Source: Streptomyces sp. NBC_00239 (GTDB taxonomy: Bacteria; Actinomycetota; Actinomycetes; Streptomycetales; Streptomycetaceae). Taken from it: a stretch of DNA of 64,000 nt. This document shows, piece by piece, positions 7,813-16,578 of the stretch (positions within the stretch are counted from its first letter, which is position 1; every line of letters starts with the position of its first letter). The stretch is taken from NCBI RefSeq assembly GCF_036194065.1, contig NZ_CP108095.1, forward strand, positions 6,262,001-6,326,000, written 5' to 3'. Under the pieces are notes generated by a model that was given only the letters and a program-made list of their open reading frames with translations, did not search any database and was not told the DNA's origin. A program made the translations under genes and the position numbers.

Positions 7813-9447
7813 TCAGGCCGTGGGCAGGACGAAGCGGCGGACGACCTCGAAGCTCAGGTTGTTGTAGCCGGTGAAGAACGGGGCGACCGTCACTTCCGTG
7901 CCCACGGCGTCGTCGCGACCCACCACCCGGGACTGCCGGGCCGTCCGGTCCAGCTCGGGGCCCTGCACCCGCCCCAGCCGCACCGTCTTGGTCAGCCCGT
8001 CCGCCTGCACGTCGAGGAAGCAGTCCCACACGCCGGGCGCGATCGGCGCGCCCCCGTCGATCGTCGCCAGGTCCGCGTCGGCGCGGAAACCCGCCATCTC
8101 CAGGTCCACCCCGCGCTTGGCGCCGTCCGCCGCCAGGTCGGGCGACGGGCACGCGACCGCCGGGACCCGGAGCTCGCGGCCGGTCGCCCGCTCGCGCAGC
8201 AGCAGCCGACTGGCCATCCGCCCGGTGCCCAGCGCGTCCACGTACGCGTACCCGGTCAGCCGTACCCGGGTGTCCTTCCAGGTCATCGTCTGGAGGCGGT
8301 GGCGGGCCTTCAGCTTGGCGGTGACGTCGTACAGCTTGTCGGGCAGCCCGGCCACCGGGTCGCGGAACAGCGGGAACCGGCGGTACGCCCGGCCGCCGTC
8401 GACGAACAGCTCCGCCGGGTTCTCCGCCGGGTCGTACGCCGACAGCTCCGCGAACGCGTCGAACTTGCCCTGCGTGAAGCAGTACAGCCGCAGCAGGTCC
8501 AGCGCCGACAGCTCGCCGGCCATGTCCGGGGTCCAGTACGCCTCGCAGAGCGCCCGGCCGCGCCCGTAGACCTCCGCCGTGTACGCCGGGTCGTTCCGGT
8601 ACGCCCGGGCCGCCGGCATCAGGGCCTTGCCGACCAGGTTGCGGAAGTGCCGGCCGAGCATCCGGCGGCGGCCCACCGGGTCGGTGACCCGGTCCGAGAC
8701 CATCCGCATGACCCGCTCGATGTGCTGGATGCTCTCGTTCGCGGTCCGGTGGCGCGCGGTGATGTTCTGCCCGTCGTCGCGCCGCCGCAGGTAGTAGCAG
8801 TCGTAGTCGCCGACCACGGAGATGCGCTCGGCCTCCAGGTAGGCGGCGGTCACGAAGATCTGGTCCTCGCCGAACCACAGGTCCTCGGGGTAGCGGATGC
8901 CTCCGTCCCGCTCCAGCAGCTCCCGGCGGAACAGCTTGGCGCTGTGCAGCGAGCGGTACACCTCGGACGTGTACAGGTCCGCCTGCTCCAGGTGCTTGTG
9001 CGCCTTCTCCGCGACCGACCGGCCCAGCCCGACCACCTTCGCGAGCACGATGTCGCTGCCCTGGGCCTCGGCCATGGCCAGCAGCCGCTCCAGGGCCTCC
9101 TCGCCCAGGTAGTCGTCGGAGTCGACGACGTACACGTACCGGCCGCGCGCCAGGTCGAGCGCGCGGTTGCGGGGCGCGCTGGGACCGCCGGAGTTCGGCT
9201 GGTGCAGCACGCGGACGTGCGGGTGCAGGGCGGCGAAGCGGTCCAGCTCGGCGCCGCTGCCGTCGGTGGAGCCGTCGTTGACGGCGATCACCTCGATCCG
9301 CTCGGCGCCCAGCGTCTGCGCGGCGATCGAGTCGAGGCACTGCGTCAGGTACGGCATCGCGTTGTACACCGCGACGACCACAGAAATGTCCGGTATGGGC
9401 CCGACCGGTCCGCTCGGCAGAGGGGCGTGGGGAAGGAAGGAGCTCAT
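7813..9447 (-). CDS. Family 2 glycosyltransferase, wall-polymer type
   Basis: Transfers a sugar from a nucleotide donor. The 544-aa product has an N-terminal GT-A domain: DISVVVAVYN (20-29), NDGSTDGSG (57-65) and the metal-binding VDSDDY (108-113). A downstream YPEDLWFGEDQIF segment resembles TarS/TarP-like wall teichoic acid glycosyltransferases, from memory. The C-terminal about 200 residues look like a beta-rich accessory domain (VRLTGYAYVDALG, TVAPFFTGYNNLSFEV). There is no signal peptide or membrane helix, so it probably acts at the inner face of the membrane. ATG 9447 is preferred because the GT2 fold begins 19 residues later. An upstream ATG at 9522 is in frame but would overlap the divergent gene's promoter. 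Confidence 0.85.
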   Translation of the reverse strand: MSSFLPHAPLPSGPVGPIPDISVVVAVYNAMPYLTQCLDSIAAQTLGAERIEVIAVNDGSTDGSGAELDRFAALHPHVRVLHQPNSGGPSAPRNRALDLARGRYVYVVDSDDYLGEEALERLLAMAEAQGSDIVLAKVVGLGRSVAEKAHKHLEQADLYTSEVYRSLHSAKLFRRELLERDGGIRYPEDLWFGEDQIFVTAAYLEAERISVVGDYDCYYLRRRDDGQNITARHRTANESIQHIERVMRMVSDRVTDPVGRRRMLGRHFRNLVGKALMPAARAYRNDPAYTAEVYGRGRALCEAYWTPDMAGELSALDLLRLYCFTQGKFDAFAELSAYDPAENPAELFVDGGRAYRRFPLFRDPVAGLPDKLYDVTAKLKARHRLQTMTWKDTRVRLTGYAYVDALGTGRMASRLLLRERATGRELRVPAVACPSPDLAADGAKRGVDLEMAGFRADADLATIDGGAPIAPGVWDCFLDVQADGLTKTVRLGRVQGPELDRTARQSRVVGRDDAVGTEVTVAPFFTGYNNLSFEVVRRFVLPTA

Positions 9448-9586
9448 GTGCCGGAAGATCCCATTTCTGCGCAGTGAGGACGGGCCATTGGGGGAAAGTA
9501 TGGACCTAAGCTCATACGACATGACCGACCAGCCCCCGGCGCACAACCGGACACAACCGCAGGAACACCCCCAAAGAAACCCGGGG

Positions 9587-10048
9587 ATGCGGCCCGGGAC
9601 ACACCTCGCGCCCCGCCCCGCCACCGCGGCCGACCTGCCCGCCGTCCGCGACGTGACCGACGCCGCCTACGTCCACTACGTCGAGCGCATCGGCATCCGG
9701 CCGGCCCCGATGGACGCCGACCACGCCGCCGGGATCGCCGCCGGGCACGTCTTCGTCACCGGCGACCCGGTGGCCGGGCTGGTGGTCCTGGTCCCCGCCG
9801 CGGACCACCTCTTCCTCGACAGCGTCGCCGTCCACCCCGCCGCACACGGCACGGGCCTCGGCCGGCACCTGCTCGCCTTCGCCGAGACCCGCGCACGCGC
9901 ACTCGGACTGCCCGAGATACGGCTCTACACCAACGCCCTGATGTGGGAGAACCAGCGGATCTACCCGCGCTTCGGGTACGAGGTCACCGAGCGCCGGGTG
10001 GACGGCCCGTACGACCGGATCCACTACCGCAAGCGGCTCACTCCGTAG
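9587..10048 (+). CDS. GNAT-family N-acetyltransferase
   Basis: A single-domain acetyl-CoA-dependent transferase of about 153 aa with the GNAT core: LVVLVPAADHLFLDSVAVHP (beta4) then GTGLGRHLLAFAETRARALG (the acetyl-CoA pyrophosphate loop). The end YTNALMWENQRIYPRFGYEVTERR is typical of GNATs. Starts at 9500 and 9521 are also in frame and would add a short polar tail; none has a strong ribosome-binding site, so the start is uncertain. The 3' end overlaps the convergent DUF402 gene by 11 bp. The substrate cannot be read from the sequence. Confidence 0.85.
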   Translation: MRPGTHLAPRPATAADLPAVRDVTDAAYVHYVERIGIRPAPMDADHAAGIAAGHVFVTGDPVAGLVVLVPAADHLFLDSVAVHPAAHGTGLGRHLLAFAETRARALGLPEIRLYTNALMWENQRIYPRFGYEVTERRVDGPYDRIHYRKRLTP

Positions 10049-10562
10049 CGGCGGCGGCCGGCCACAGGGCCCCGAACCCGCCCTGCCGGGCCAGCGCCTC
10101 CAGCTCGTCCAGGGCCGCCACGGCCTGCGCCGCCGCGTGCGGATCGCGCTGCGCCAGACCGCTCTGCGCGAACTCGTCCTCGTCAAGCCGCAGCACCTCG
10201 CCGCCGTCCGCGGACACCCACAGGTCGAGGTCGAGGTCCTCGATGCGGACCTCGCCGCCCTCGACGACCGCGGGCCGGGTCACGTCGCAGTACCAGCCCT
10301 TGAGCACGCCCGCGCCGGTGCGCACCTCCTTGACCGCGTACCAGCGGTCGCGCCAGAAGTGCTCGGTGAACACGTCACCCGGCTCGAAGCGTACGAAGCC
10401 GAAGTCGCGGACCCCCTCGGCGGCCCAGGGCGCGCGCACGCTGACCCGGCTGCCGTCGTCGGAGAGCAGCCCGGCCGGGTACTTGATCTTGACCCGGCCG
10501 GCCTTGCTCAGCACCACGGTCACCTCGTTCGTCTTGCCCGTCTTGCCCGTCTCGTTCGTCAC
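10038..10562 (-). CDS. DUF402-family protein
   Basis: The 174-aa protein has the DUF402 core: PGDVFTEHFWRDRWYAVKEV, then GWYCDVTRPAVVEGGEVRIE and DLDLWVSADGGEVLRLDEDEF. Known DUF402 members include FAU-1/RNase-E-related RNA-binding proteins and nucleoside di-/triphosphate phosphatases; which applies here is unknown. The GTG start at 10562 overlaps the TGA of the upstream GNAT gene (GTGA), with GGGGGAAG just before it, so the two are probably translationally coupled. Confidence 0.85.
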   Translation of the reverse strand: MTNETGKTGKTNEVTVVLSKAGRVKIKYPAGLLSDDGSRVSVRAPWAAEGVRDFGFVRFEPGDVFTEHFWRDRWYAVKEVRTGAGVLKGWYCDVTRPAVVEGGEVRIEDLDLDLWVSADGGEVLRLDEDEFAQSGLAQRDPHAAAQAVAALDELEALARQGGFGALWPAAAATE

Positions 10563-11494
10563 ACTTCCCCCAGGGTCTTGGTGTACCGCACCTCGGTGGC
10601 GCAGATCTCGTAGCCGAACCACTTGTTGACCGCGAGCATCGGCTCGTTGCCCGTGTCGTTGCCGGTGAACGCCTCGGTGCAGCCCGCCGCGCGGGCCCGC
10701 CGCAGGGCGGTGTGCTTGGCGAGCTTGGCCAGCCCGCGGCCGCGGAACGCCCGCCCGGTGCCCGTCATCGCCGAGGAGCAGCGGCCGGCGCCATCGGTCA
10801 CCAGCGCGCTGAACGCGGCCGGCTCGCCGTCGACCAGGGCGACCGTCGTCAGCTCGCGGTCCAGGTCCGGGTTCTGCCAGACGTGCCGGAGCCAGTGGTC
10901 GTAGTCGTCGAGGAGGGTCCCGACGTCGCCCGGCTCGTCGAGGGTGGTCTCCGCGTCCAGCCGGAACAGCGGGCGCGGGTCCGCCGCGAAGGCCGACGCG
11001 GGCCGCAGCTCCACCCCGGCGGGCACCGGCCCCGGCTCGGGCAGCCGGCCCGCGGCGAGGTCGAGGCGCAGGAAGTGGGCGGAGCGGCTGGGCGCGTAGC
11101 CCTGCCGGCCGGCGAACTCGCGGTACGCCGGCTCGTCGAGCACCCACGCGTACACGGTGGTGGCGCCCCGGCCCGCGAGGTGCTCCTCGGCGGTCCGCAG
11201 CAGCAGCGAACCCGCGCCCCGGCCGCGGTGCGCGGGATGCACGTACGCGTTGACGTACGACTGGCCCGGCTGGTCGCTCTCGTGCGCGATGCCGACCTGC
11301 GCGGTGCCGAGCACCTCGCCGTCCCGCTCGGCGATCAGCAGCCGGTGGTGCTGCCCGGGGTGGGCGGAGGCGAGCTCGAACGCGACACCCGGCGGGGTGG
11401 CGATCATGAAGGGGAGGGCGGCGCGGCGCACCCGTACGACGGCCCCGGCGTCTGCGGGGTCGCCGGGCCGCAGGTCACGGACGATGACGGTCAT
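10559..11494 (-). CDS. Tandem-GNAT acetyltransferase
   Basis: The 311-aa protein carries two GNAT repeats. The first has VNAYVHPAHRGRGAGSLLL (acetyl-CoA loop RGRGAG). The second has SAMTGTGRAFRGRGLAKLAK (RGRGLA) and ends NKWFGYEICATEVRYTK. Double-GNAT proteins in actinobacteria include mycothiol synthase-like enzymes and many of unknown substrate; I see nothing that makes this MshD. It is first of two coupled genes, with the DUF402 gene second. ATG 11494 is taken as the start; the ribosome-binding site is weak. It is divergent from the GntR regulator at 11565. Confidence 0.85.
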   Translation of the reverse strand: MTVIVRDLRPGDPADAGAVVRVRRAALPFMIATPPGVAFELASAHPGQHHRLLIAERDGEVLGTAQVGIAHESDQPGQSYVNAYVHPAHRGRGAGSLLLRTAEEHLAGRGATTVYAWVLDEPAYREFAGRQGYAPSRSAHFLRLDLAAGRLPEPGPVPAGVELRPASAFAADPRPLFRLDAETTLDEPGDVGTLLDDYDHWLRHVWQNPDLDRELTTVALVDGEPAAFSALVTDGAGRCSSAMTGTGRAFRGRGLAKLAKHTALRRARAAGCTEAFTGNDTGNEPMLAVNKWFGYEICATEVRYTKTLGEV

Positions 11495-11540
11495 GTGAGC
11501 CGACGCTACGTCCGGCGCCGGGGCGGGCGCCTCCGAATTT

Positions 11541-11553
11541 CGCGCGGTGCGCG
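11541..11553. promoter_or_regulatory. CGCGC-GGT-GCGCG palindrome between divergent GNAT and gntR
   Basis: A 5-3-5 inverted repeat flanked by TT...AGAA sits in the middle of the 70-bp intergenic region, 11 bp before the regulator start. The position suits an autoregulatory operator of the short GntR protein. At this GC content such a repeat can arise by chance. Confidence 0.35.
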
Positions 11554-11564
11554 AGAATCGGGGC

Positions 11565-11954
11565 GTGACCTCGAAGAGCGTGAGCCTGAAGATCTCCGTC
11601 GACCCGGCCGGATCCACCGCACCGTACGAGCAGGTGCGCGCGCAGATCGCCGACCGGGCGCGTACGGGCCGGCTGCCGGTCGGCTTCAGACTGCCGACCG
11701 TACGGGGGCTGGCGGAGGAACTGGGCCTCGCCGCCAATACGGTGGCGAAGGCGTACAAGGCGCTGGAGGCGGACGGGGTGATCGAGACCCGTGGGCGCAA
11801 CGGGACGTTCGTCGCGGCGGCGGGTGACGCGGCGGTCCGCGAGGCGGCCGGGGCGGCGCAGGCGTACGCGGAGCGGGTCCACCGCCTGGGCCTCCCCCAA
11901 GCCCAAGCCCTCTCCCTCGCCCAAGACGCCCTACGCGCCCACTACACCCCCTGA
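11565..11954 (+). CDS. Short GntR-family regulator, YtrA type
   Basis: A 129-aa DNA-binding protein: winged helix (APYEQVRAQIADRARTG, LPTVRGLAEELGLAANTVAK, EADGVIETRGRNGTFV) plus only about 45 residues after it. This is the size and layout of the YtrA subfamily, which dimerises through a short helical tail rather than a ligand domain. YtrA proteins usually sit next to an ABC transporter; here none is adjacent and the nearest partner is the divergent acetyltransferase. GTG 11565 is chosen; GTG 11580 is an alternative. Confidence 0.85.
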   Translation: MTSKSVSLKISVDPAGSTAPYEQVRAQIADRARTGRLPVGFRLPTVRGLAEELGLAANTVAKAYKALEADGVIETRGRNGTFVAAAGDAAVREAAGAAQAYAERVHRLGLPQAQALSLAQDALRAHYTP

Positions 11955-11974
11955 CCCCCGGCCGGGTCGGCGCC

Positions 11975-12171
11975 TTGGGGTGCAACCCCCAGCCCTTGTC
12001 TGCGCTGCGTGCGGCAATTCCAGCCTTGCCTCCTCCCCCCGGGGGCCAACCTCCTGCTCGCCTCCCCCCGGGGGCCAACCTCCTGCCTCGCCGCCCCCGG
12101 GGCCAACCTCCTGCCTCGCCGGTGCCTTGGGGCGCAACCCCCAGCCTTGTCGGCGCTGCGTGCGGCAATTT
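11975..12171. repeat. Satellite units preceding element copy B
   Basis: Part of a 428-bp gene-free interval between convergent genes. It contains two copies of a roughly 35-bp unit reading GCGCTGCGTGCGGCAATT-CCAGCC (near 12010 and 12155) and three copies of CCCCGGGGGCCAACCTCCTG (near 12043-12115). The same GCGCTGCGTGCGGCAATT unit precedes element copy E at 60688-60705, so the satellites travel with the core element. No gene is seen. Confidence 0.75.
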
Positions 12172-12285
12172 CCAGCCTCGCCGGCGTTTGAGGCGCGGGG
12201 TTTGGGGCGGAGCCCCAAGGACAACCCGGCTCCGCCGGGCACCGGGCTCTGCCCGGACCCGCTCCTCAAACGCCGGAGGGGCTGG
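12172..12285. repeat. 114-bp cloverleaf-like element, copy B
   Basis: Same architecture as the copy at 5078, but the right arm (12258-12285) has diverged at a few positions (CTCCTCAAACGCCGGAGGGG in place of CGCCTCAAACGCCGGCGAGG), so the terminal stem is imperfect. The hairpin TTGGGGC-GGA-GCCCCAA is intact. It lies between the convergent ends of the gntR and AAA ATPase genes. Confidence 0.9.
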
Positions 12286-12382
12286 GGGTGCGCCGGAGGG
12301 GCTGGACGTTGCCGGCGAGGCTGACATTGCGCCCCGGGCAGCCGGTGGGGGTGAAGGGGCGCGGGGTCGGAACCGCGGGTGG

Positions 12383-13486
12383 TCAGAGGTAGAGGCCCGC
12401 GTTGGGGGAGGGGGGTTGGGAGGGGACGGAGGCGGGGGTGGTGCCGCGCCGCAGGGCGAAGAGCTCGGCCAGCGTCGCCCCCTCCCGCGCGACCCCCTCC
12501 TCCGTACCCAGCCAGTCCACCGACTCCCGCCGCGTCAGCGGCCCGACCTCGATCCGCGCCAGGCACCGCCCCGGCCGCACCACCGCGGGATGCAGCCGCT
12601 CCAGGTCCTCGTTGGTGGTGACGCCGACGAGGACGTTGCGGCCCTGCCCGAGCAGCCCGTCGGTCAGGTTCAGCAGCCGTGACAGCGCCTGCCCGGCCGT
12701 GTGCCGCGCCTCGCCGCGGATCAGTTCGTCGCAGTCCTCCAGCAGCAGCAGCCGCCAGCGGCCCCGGGACGTGCCCTCGTCCTCGCCGATCGCGATGTCC
12801 ATCAGGTACCCGACGTCGTTGAAGAGCCGCTCCGGGTCCAGGACGCAGTCCACCTGGCACCAGTCCCGCCAGGACCGCGCGAGCGTGCGCAGCGCGGAGG
12901 TCTTCCCGGTGCCGGGCGGCCCGTGCAGGAGCAGCAGCCGGCCCGCGATGTCGTCGGGGGTGATCTTCATCAGCCGGTCCATGGCCTCGGCCACCGGCGC
13001 CGTGTAGTTGGGCCGTACCTCCGCCCAGGTGCCGGCGCCGATCTGCCGGGTGGTGCGATGCGGGCCGCGGCGGGGCGAGACGTACCAGAAGCCCATGGTG
13101 ACGTTCTCGGGCTGGGGTTCGGGTTCGTCCTGGGCGCCGTCGGTGGCCAGGGTGAGGGTGGCGGCGGCGAGTTCCTCGGTCACGGCGGTGACGGTGACGT
13201 CGGCGCCGCGGTTCCAGCGGGAGACGAGGACGGTCCACCCCTCGCCCTCGGCGAGCGTGGCGCTGCGGTCGGTGTCCTTGGTGGAGCGCAGCACCCGGGC
13301 CCCCGGAGGCAGCAGTGTCGCCCCGGACTTGACCCGCTCGATGGTCACGCTGTGCGAGTACGGCTGCTCGCCCGTCGCGAAGCGGCCGAGGAAGAGGGCG
13401 TCGACGACATCCGAGGGCGAGTCGCTGTCGTCGACGCTGAGCCGGATCGGCAGCGCGTGCCGGGGGTCCTCAGGGATGGCTGACAT
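12383..13486 (-). CDS. AAA-family ATPase with N-terminal DUF5925-like domain
   Basis: The 367-aa protein has an N-terminal domain of about 160 residues (PIRLSVDDSDSPSDVVDALF onwards), which I recall as DUF5925. A classical AAA module follows: Walker A GPPGTGKT (189-196), Walker B LLLLEDCDE (247-254), a sensor-1 region LVGVTTNEDL, and VVRPGRCLARIEV, which resembles the arginine finger/SRH of FtsH/Cdc48-type ATPases. ATP-driven remodelling is likely but the target is unknown. The C-terminus is Pro/Ser-rich. ATG 13486 is chosen; ATG 13495 is close and in frame. It is divergent from the GDSL esterase. Confidence 0.85.
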   Translation of the reverse strand: MSAIPEDPRHALPIRLSVDDSDSPSDVVDALFLGRFATGEQPYSHSVTIERVKSGATLLPPGARVLRSTKDTDRSATLAEGEGWTVLVSRWNRGADVTVTAVTEELAAATLTLATDGAQDEPEPQPENVTMGFWYVSPRRGPHRTTRQIGAGTWAEVRPNYTAPVAEAMDRLMKITPDDIAGRLLLLHGPPGTGKTSALRTLARSWRDWCQVDCVLDPERLFNDVGYLMDIAIGEDEGTSRGRWRLLLLEDCDELIRGEARHTAGQALSRLLNLTDGLLGQGRNVLVGVTTNEDLERLHPAVVRPGRCLARIEVGPLTRRESVDWLGTEEGVAREGATLAELFALRRGTTPASVPSQPPSPNAGLYL

Positions 13487-13694
13487 GGCGCCCATGATCC
13501 GGCACGAACTGTCCGCACGCACCCGTGTTTCGCCGGTTCGGCCGCACAACTCATCGAGCGAAACCAGCGGGTGGTGAAGGTTTTCCCGGGTATTCCCCCC
13601 ATCTCCTCCCCGGAGATTCTTGGCATGGACACTTCCAGAAGGTCCGGGTCGGCGCTACGACGGGAGTGGCAGAAAACGTGTTAGGGGAGGGTCC

Positions 13695-14504
13695 ATGAAA
13701 CTGTCACGGTTCGCGGCGTTCTCAACCTCGTTGCTCCTCGCGGCATCCGCCGCCCTGCTCGGCGCCGGCCCGGCGCAAGCGGCCGGACCGGCCGCGTCCT
13801 TCGGCTATGTGGCGCTCGGCGACTCGTACTCCTCCGGAGTCGGCGCCGGCAGCTACGACAGCGCCAGCGGCAACTGCAAGCGCAGCACCAAGGCCTACCC
13901 GGTCCTCTGGAAGAACGCGCATTCACCCGACACGTTCGCCTTCACGGCTTGTTCGGGCGCTCGTACGGGTGATGTCACGGGGAGTCAGCTCGCCCCGCTC
14001 AACGCGGACACCGACCTCGTCAGCATCACCATCGGAGGCAACGACGCCGGCTTCGCCGACGTCATGACCACCTGCGTGCTCCAGTCCGAGTCCACCTGCC
14101 TCAGCCGCATCGCCCAGGCGAAGGCGTACGTGGACAGCACCCTGCCCGGACAGCTCGACACCGTCTACAACGCCATCCACGCCAAGGCCCCCAACGCCCG
14201 CGTGGTCGTCATCGGCTACCCCCGCTTCTACAAGCTGGGCGGCAGCTGCACCACCGGCCTGTCCGAGACCGAACGCTCCGCCATCAACGGGGCCTCCGAC
14301 TACCTGAACGCGGCGACCGACAAGCGCGCCCGCGACCACGGATTCGCCTTCGCCCCGGTGGCGGGCGCCTTCACCGGCCACGAGATCTGCTCCGGCAGCG
14401 CGTGGCTGCACAGCGTCAACTGGCTCAACATCGGCGAGTCGTACCACCCCACCGCCTCCGGACAGTCCGGCGGCTACCTGCCCGTCTTCACCTCGGCGGC
14501 CTGA
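13695..14504 (+). CDS. Secreted SGNH/GDSL lipase-esterase
   Basis: An extracellular esterase similar to the well-known S. rimosus/S. coelicolor GDSL lipases. The 269-aa precursor has a signal peptide (1-30, ending GPAQAA). Block I is GDSYSSG with nucleophile Ser44. Block III is GGND (114-117, Asn116 in the oxyanion hole). Block V is YHPTASGQ with catalytic His251. Six cysteines (61, 86, 127, 135, 184, 232) fit three disulfides. ATG 13695 is set by AGGGGAGG a few bases upstream and by the signal peptide. The last 17 bp overlap the convergent kinase gene tail to tail. Confidence 0.94.
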   Translation: MKLSRFAAFSTSLLLAASAALLGAGPAQAAGPAASFGYVALGDSYSSGVGAGSYDSASGNCKRSTKAYPVLWKNAHSPDTFAFTACSGARTGDVTGSQLAPLNADTDLVSITIGGNDAGFADVMTTCVLQSESTCLSRIAQAKAYVDSTLPGQLDTVYNAIHAKAPNARVVVIGYPRFYKLGGSCTTGLSETERSAINGASDYLNAATDKRARDHGFAFAPVAGAFTGHEICSGSAWLHSVNWLNIGESYHPTASGQSGGYLPVFTSAA

Positions 14505-16245
14505 GCCCCCACGGCTCGAGCCCCACGGCCCGAGCCCCGGCGGTGCCCGCGGCCGAACCCGTGGCGGGCGCCGCGCCCGTCCCGTGGCCGGGAGGCGAAG
14601 AAGAGGCGGAAGGAGAAGGCGTGCCGGAAGGGGAGGCCCCGTCGGTCGGCGGAGCCTCCTCGCACGTCACCGTGAACTCCGCCCACGGCGAGTCGGCGGC
14701 GGCCGGCAGCCGCACCTCCAGCCGCACCGCGTCCCTCAGCACCCCGCCGGCCCGGTACGCCGTCACCGTGTACCCGACCGTGCGGGTCCGCTCCGTACCC
14801 GCGCCCAGCACGAGCGCCTCCCAGGCCGTGGCGGGCACCCCGCCGTCCCGGGCCGCCCAGCGGTACTCGACGCGGGCCGGCAGCCTGCCCACCTCGACCA
14901 GCCCCCGGAAGCGCGGCGCCCGCTCCGGCACGGGCGGGCAACCGCCCGTGTAGTACGCCCGGTCGGTGAGCAGCCGGATCCGGACGCTCTGCTCGTGCGC
15001 GCCGCCCGGGGGCGAGGCCGAGACCGTCGAGGCCGCCGTCCCGGCCGTGCCTCCCGCTCCCGGCCCCGTGCCGTCCGCACCGGTCGTCGCCGGCGCCGGG
15101 CCCGCCGCGGTACCCGTCCGGCCGCCCGCGTCGCCCCGGTCGTCCGCCGTGCCGCGGTCCTTCACCAGCAGCCACACCAGCGCCGCGAGCGCGAGCAGCA
15201 GCGCGAGCGTCCCCACCGTCAGCACCAGCCCGGCCCGGGTGGGACGCGCCGGATCAGCCGGACCCGGCTGCGCCACGGCGGCCCCGGACACGGTCCGGGC
15301 GTACGGGACCCCGGTGCGGGCGCCCGGCGGGTACGGCCCGGGCCCGGCCGGCTCGGTGACGGCACCGGGCGCCGGCCCGGAGGCGCCGGCCGACGGCCCG
15401 TCCACGGCCCGTACCGCACCGCCCGCGCCCACGATCCGCAGCATGCGGGCGGCTTCCGCCGCGGGCAGCCGCCCGGCCGGGTCCTTGCGCAACAGCCCCT
15501 CGATGACGGGCGCCAGCGGGCCCGCCAGCCGGGTCGGCGGCGGCTCCTCCTCGACGGCCGCGCGCAGCGTGTTCAGCGCGCTGTCCCGGCGGAACGGGGA
15601 GACGCCCTCCACGGCCGCGTACAGCAGCACGCCCAGCGACCAGAGGTCGGACTCCGGCCCGGGATCGCGCCCCAAGGCCCGCTCCGGCGCCAGGAATTCG
15701 GGGGAGCCGACGACCTCGCCGGTCATCGTCAGAGCCGCGCTGCCCTCCAGCCGGGCGATCCCGAAGTCGCTGAGCACCACCCGGCCGTCGTTGGCCAGCA
15801 GCACGTTGGCCGGCTTCACGTCCCGGTGCAGCACCCCCGAGGCGTGCGCGGCCCGCAGCGCCGTCAGTACCTGCGCGCCGATGTGCGCCGCCCGCTGCGG
15901 GGGCACCGGGCCCTCCGCGGCCAGCGCCTCCGCGAGGGACAGCCCGCGGATGAGTTCCATCACGATCCACGGGCGGCCGTCCTCGGTCGCCACGTCGTAG
16001 ACGGTCACCACCCCGCGGTGCGAGATCCGGGCCGCCGCCCACGCCTCCCGCTCCAGCCGGGCGTACAGCCGGCGGATCTCGGGGGCGTCGAGCCCGGCCG
16101 GGGCCCGCACCTCCTTCACGGCGACCTCGCGGCCCAGGACCTCGTCCCGGGCGCGCCACACCGTGCCCATGCCGCCCTGCCCCAAGGGGCCCAGCAGCCG
16201 GTACCGGCCCGCCACCACCCGCTCACCGCTCGGTACTTCGGTCAC
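14488..16245 (-). CDS. Transmembrane Ser/Thr protein kinase (PknB type)
   Basis: A Hanks-type kinase of 585 aa. The Gly-rich loop GQGGMGTVW (22-30), VAVKEV (Lys44), HRDVKPAN (catalytic Asp142), DFG (160-162) and SPEFLAPE (181-188) are intact, so it should be active. A Pro-rich linker leads to one membrane helix (about 338-361). The extracellular part is not made of PASTA repeats; it is a single beta-rich domain of about 120 residues (SVRIRLLTDRAYYTGGCPPV to PWAEFTVTCEE) followed by a Ser/Pro tail. It could sense a ligand or wall stress, which is inferred. GTG 16245 has AGGGGG upstream. Its last 17 bp overlap the GDSL gene. Confidence 0.93.
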   Translation of the reverse strand: MTEVPSGERVVAGRYRLLGPLGQGGMGTVWRARDEVLGREVAVKEVRAPAGLDAPEIRRLYARLEREAWAAARISHRGVVTVYDVATEDGRPWIVMELIRGLSLAEALAAEGPVPPQRAAHIGAQVLTALRAAHASGVLHRDVKPANVLLANDGRVVLSDFGIARLEGSAALTMTGEVVGSPEFLAPERALGRDPGPESDLWSLGVLLYAAVEGVSPFRRDSALNTLRAAVEEEPPPTRLAGPLAPVIEGLLRKDPAGRLPAAEAARMLRIVGAGGAVRAVDGPSAGASGPAPGAVTEPAGPGPYPPGARTGVPYARTVSGAAVAQPGPADPARPTRAGLVLTVGTLALLLALAALVWLLVKDRGTADDRGDAGGRTGTAAGPAPATTGADGTGPGAGGTAGTAASTVSASPPGGAHEQSVRIRLLTDRAYYTGGCPPVPERAPRFRGLVEVGRLPARVEYRWAARDGGVPATAWEALVLGAGTERTRTVGYTVTAYRAGGVLRDAVRLEVRLPAAADSPWAEFTVTCEEAPPTDGASPSGTPSPSASSSPPGHGTGAAPATGSAAGTAGARAVGLEPWGLRPPR

Positions 16246-16578
16246 GGAGCCCCCTGTCGGCGCGCAACGCAATCGGGCGATCACTCCAAGTTAGACCAGC
16301 GATCGTCCTTTGCCAGCCCGTCGGTTCGTAACGTTCGTTCAACTCTCCGCGGGGCGGCCCGGATCGGGGTCGGATCGGGGTCGGATCCGGGGTCCGGTGG
16401 GGGTCTCGCGGGCGTCCGGCGAAGTGTGGGTGCGGAGAGTAACGGTCGACTTCGGTGAGTGAGCGTCAAATGTGGTGCTGTGACGGTCAAATCACCCTCC
16501 CGGGATACCCGACTGCGCCGAGAGGGCGATAGGGTTAACCTGCCCGGGCCGGGTGCCTTCGTACGGGTGGGGAGAGAC
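16246..16578. other. Intergenic promoter region with 11-bp direct repeats
   Basis: A 333-bp gap between the divergent kinase and small-protein genes. It holds 2.7 tandem copies of CGGATCGGGGT (16360-16392) and an AT-richer stretch near 16290-16345. A TAGGGTTAAC sequence at about 16531 could be a -10 for the small gene downstream. Nothing else is recognisable. Confidence 0.5.
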
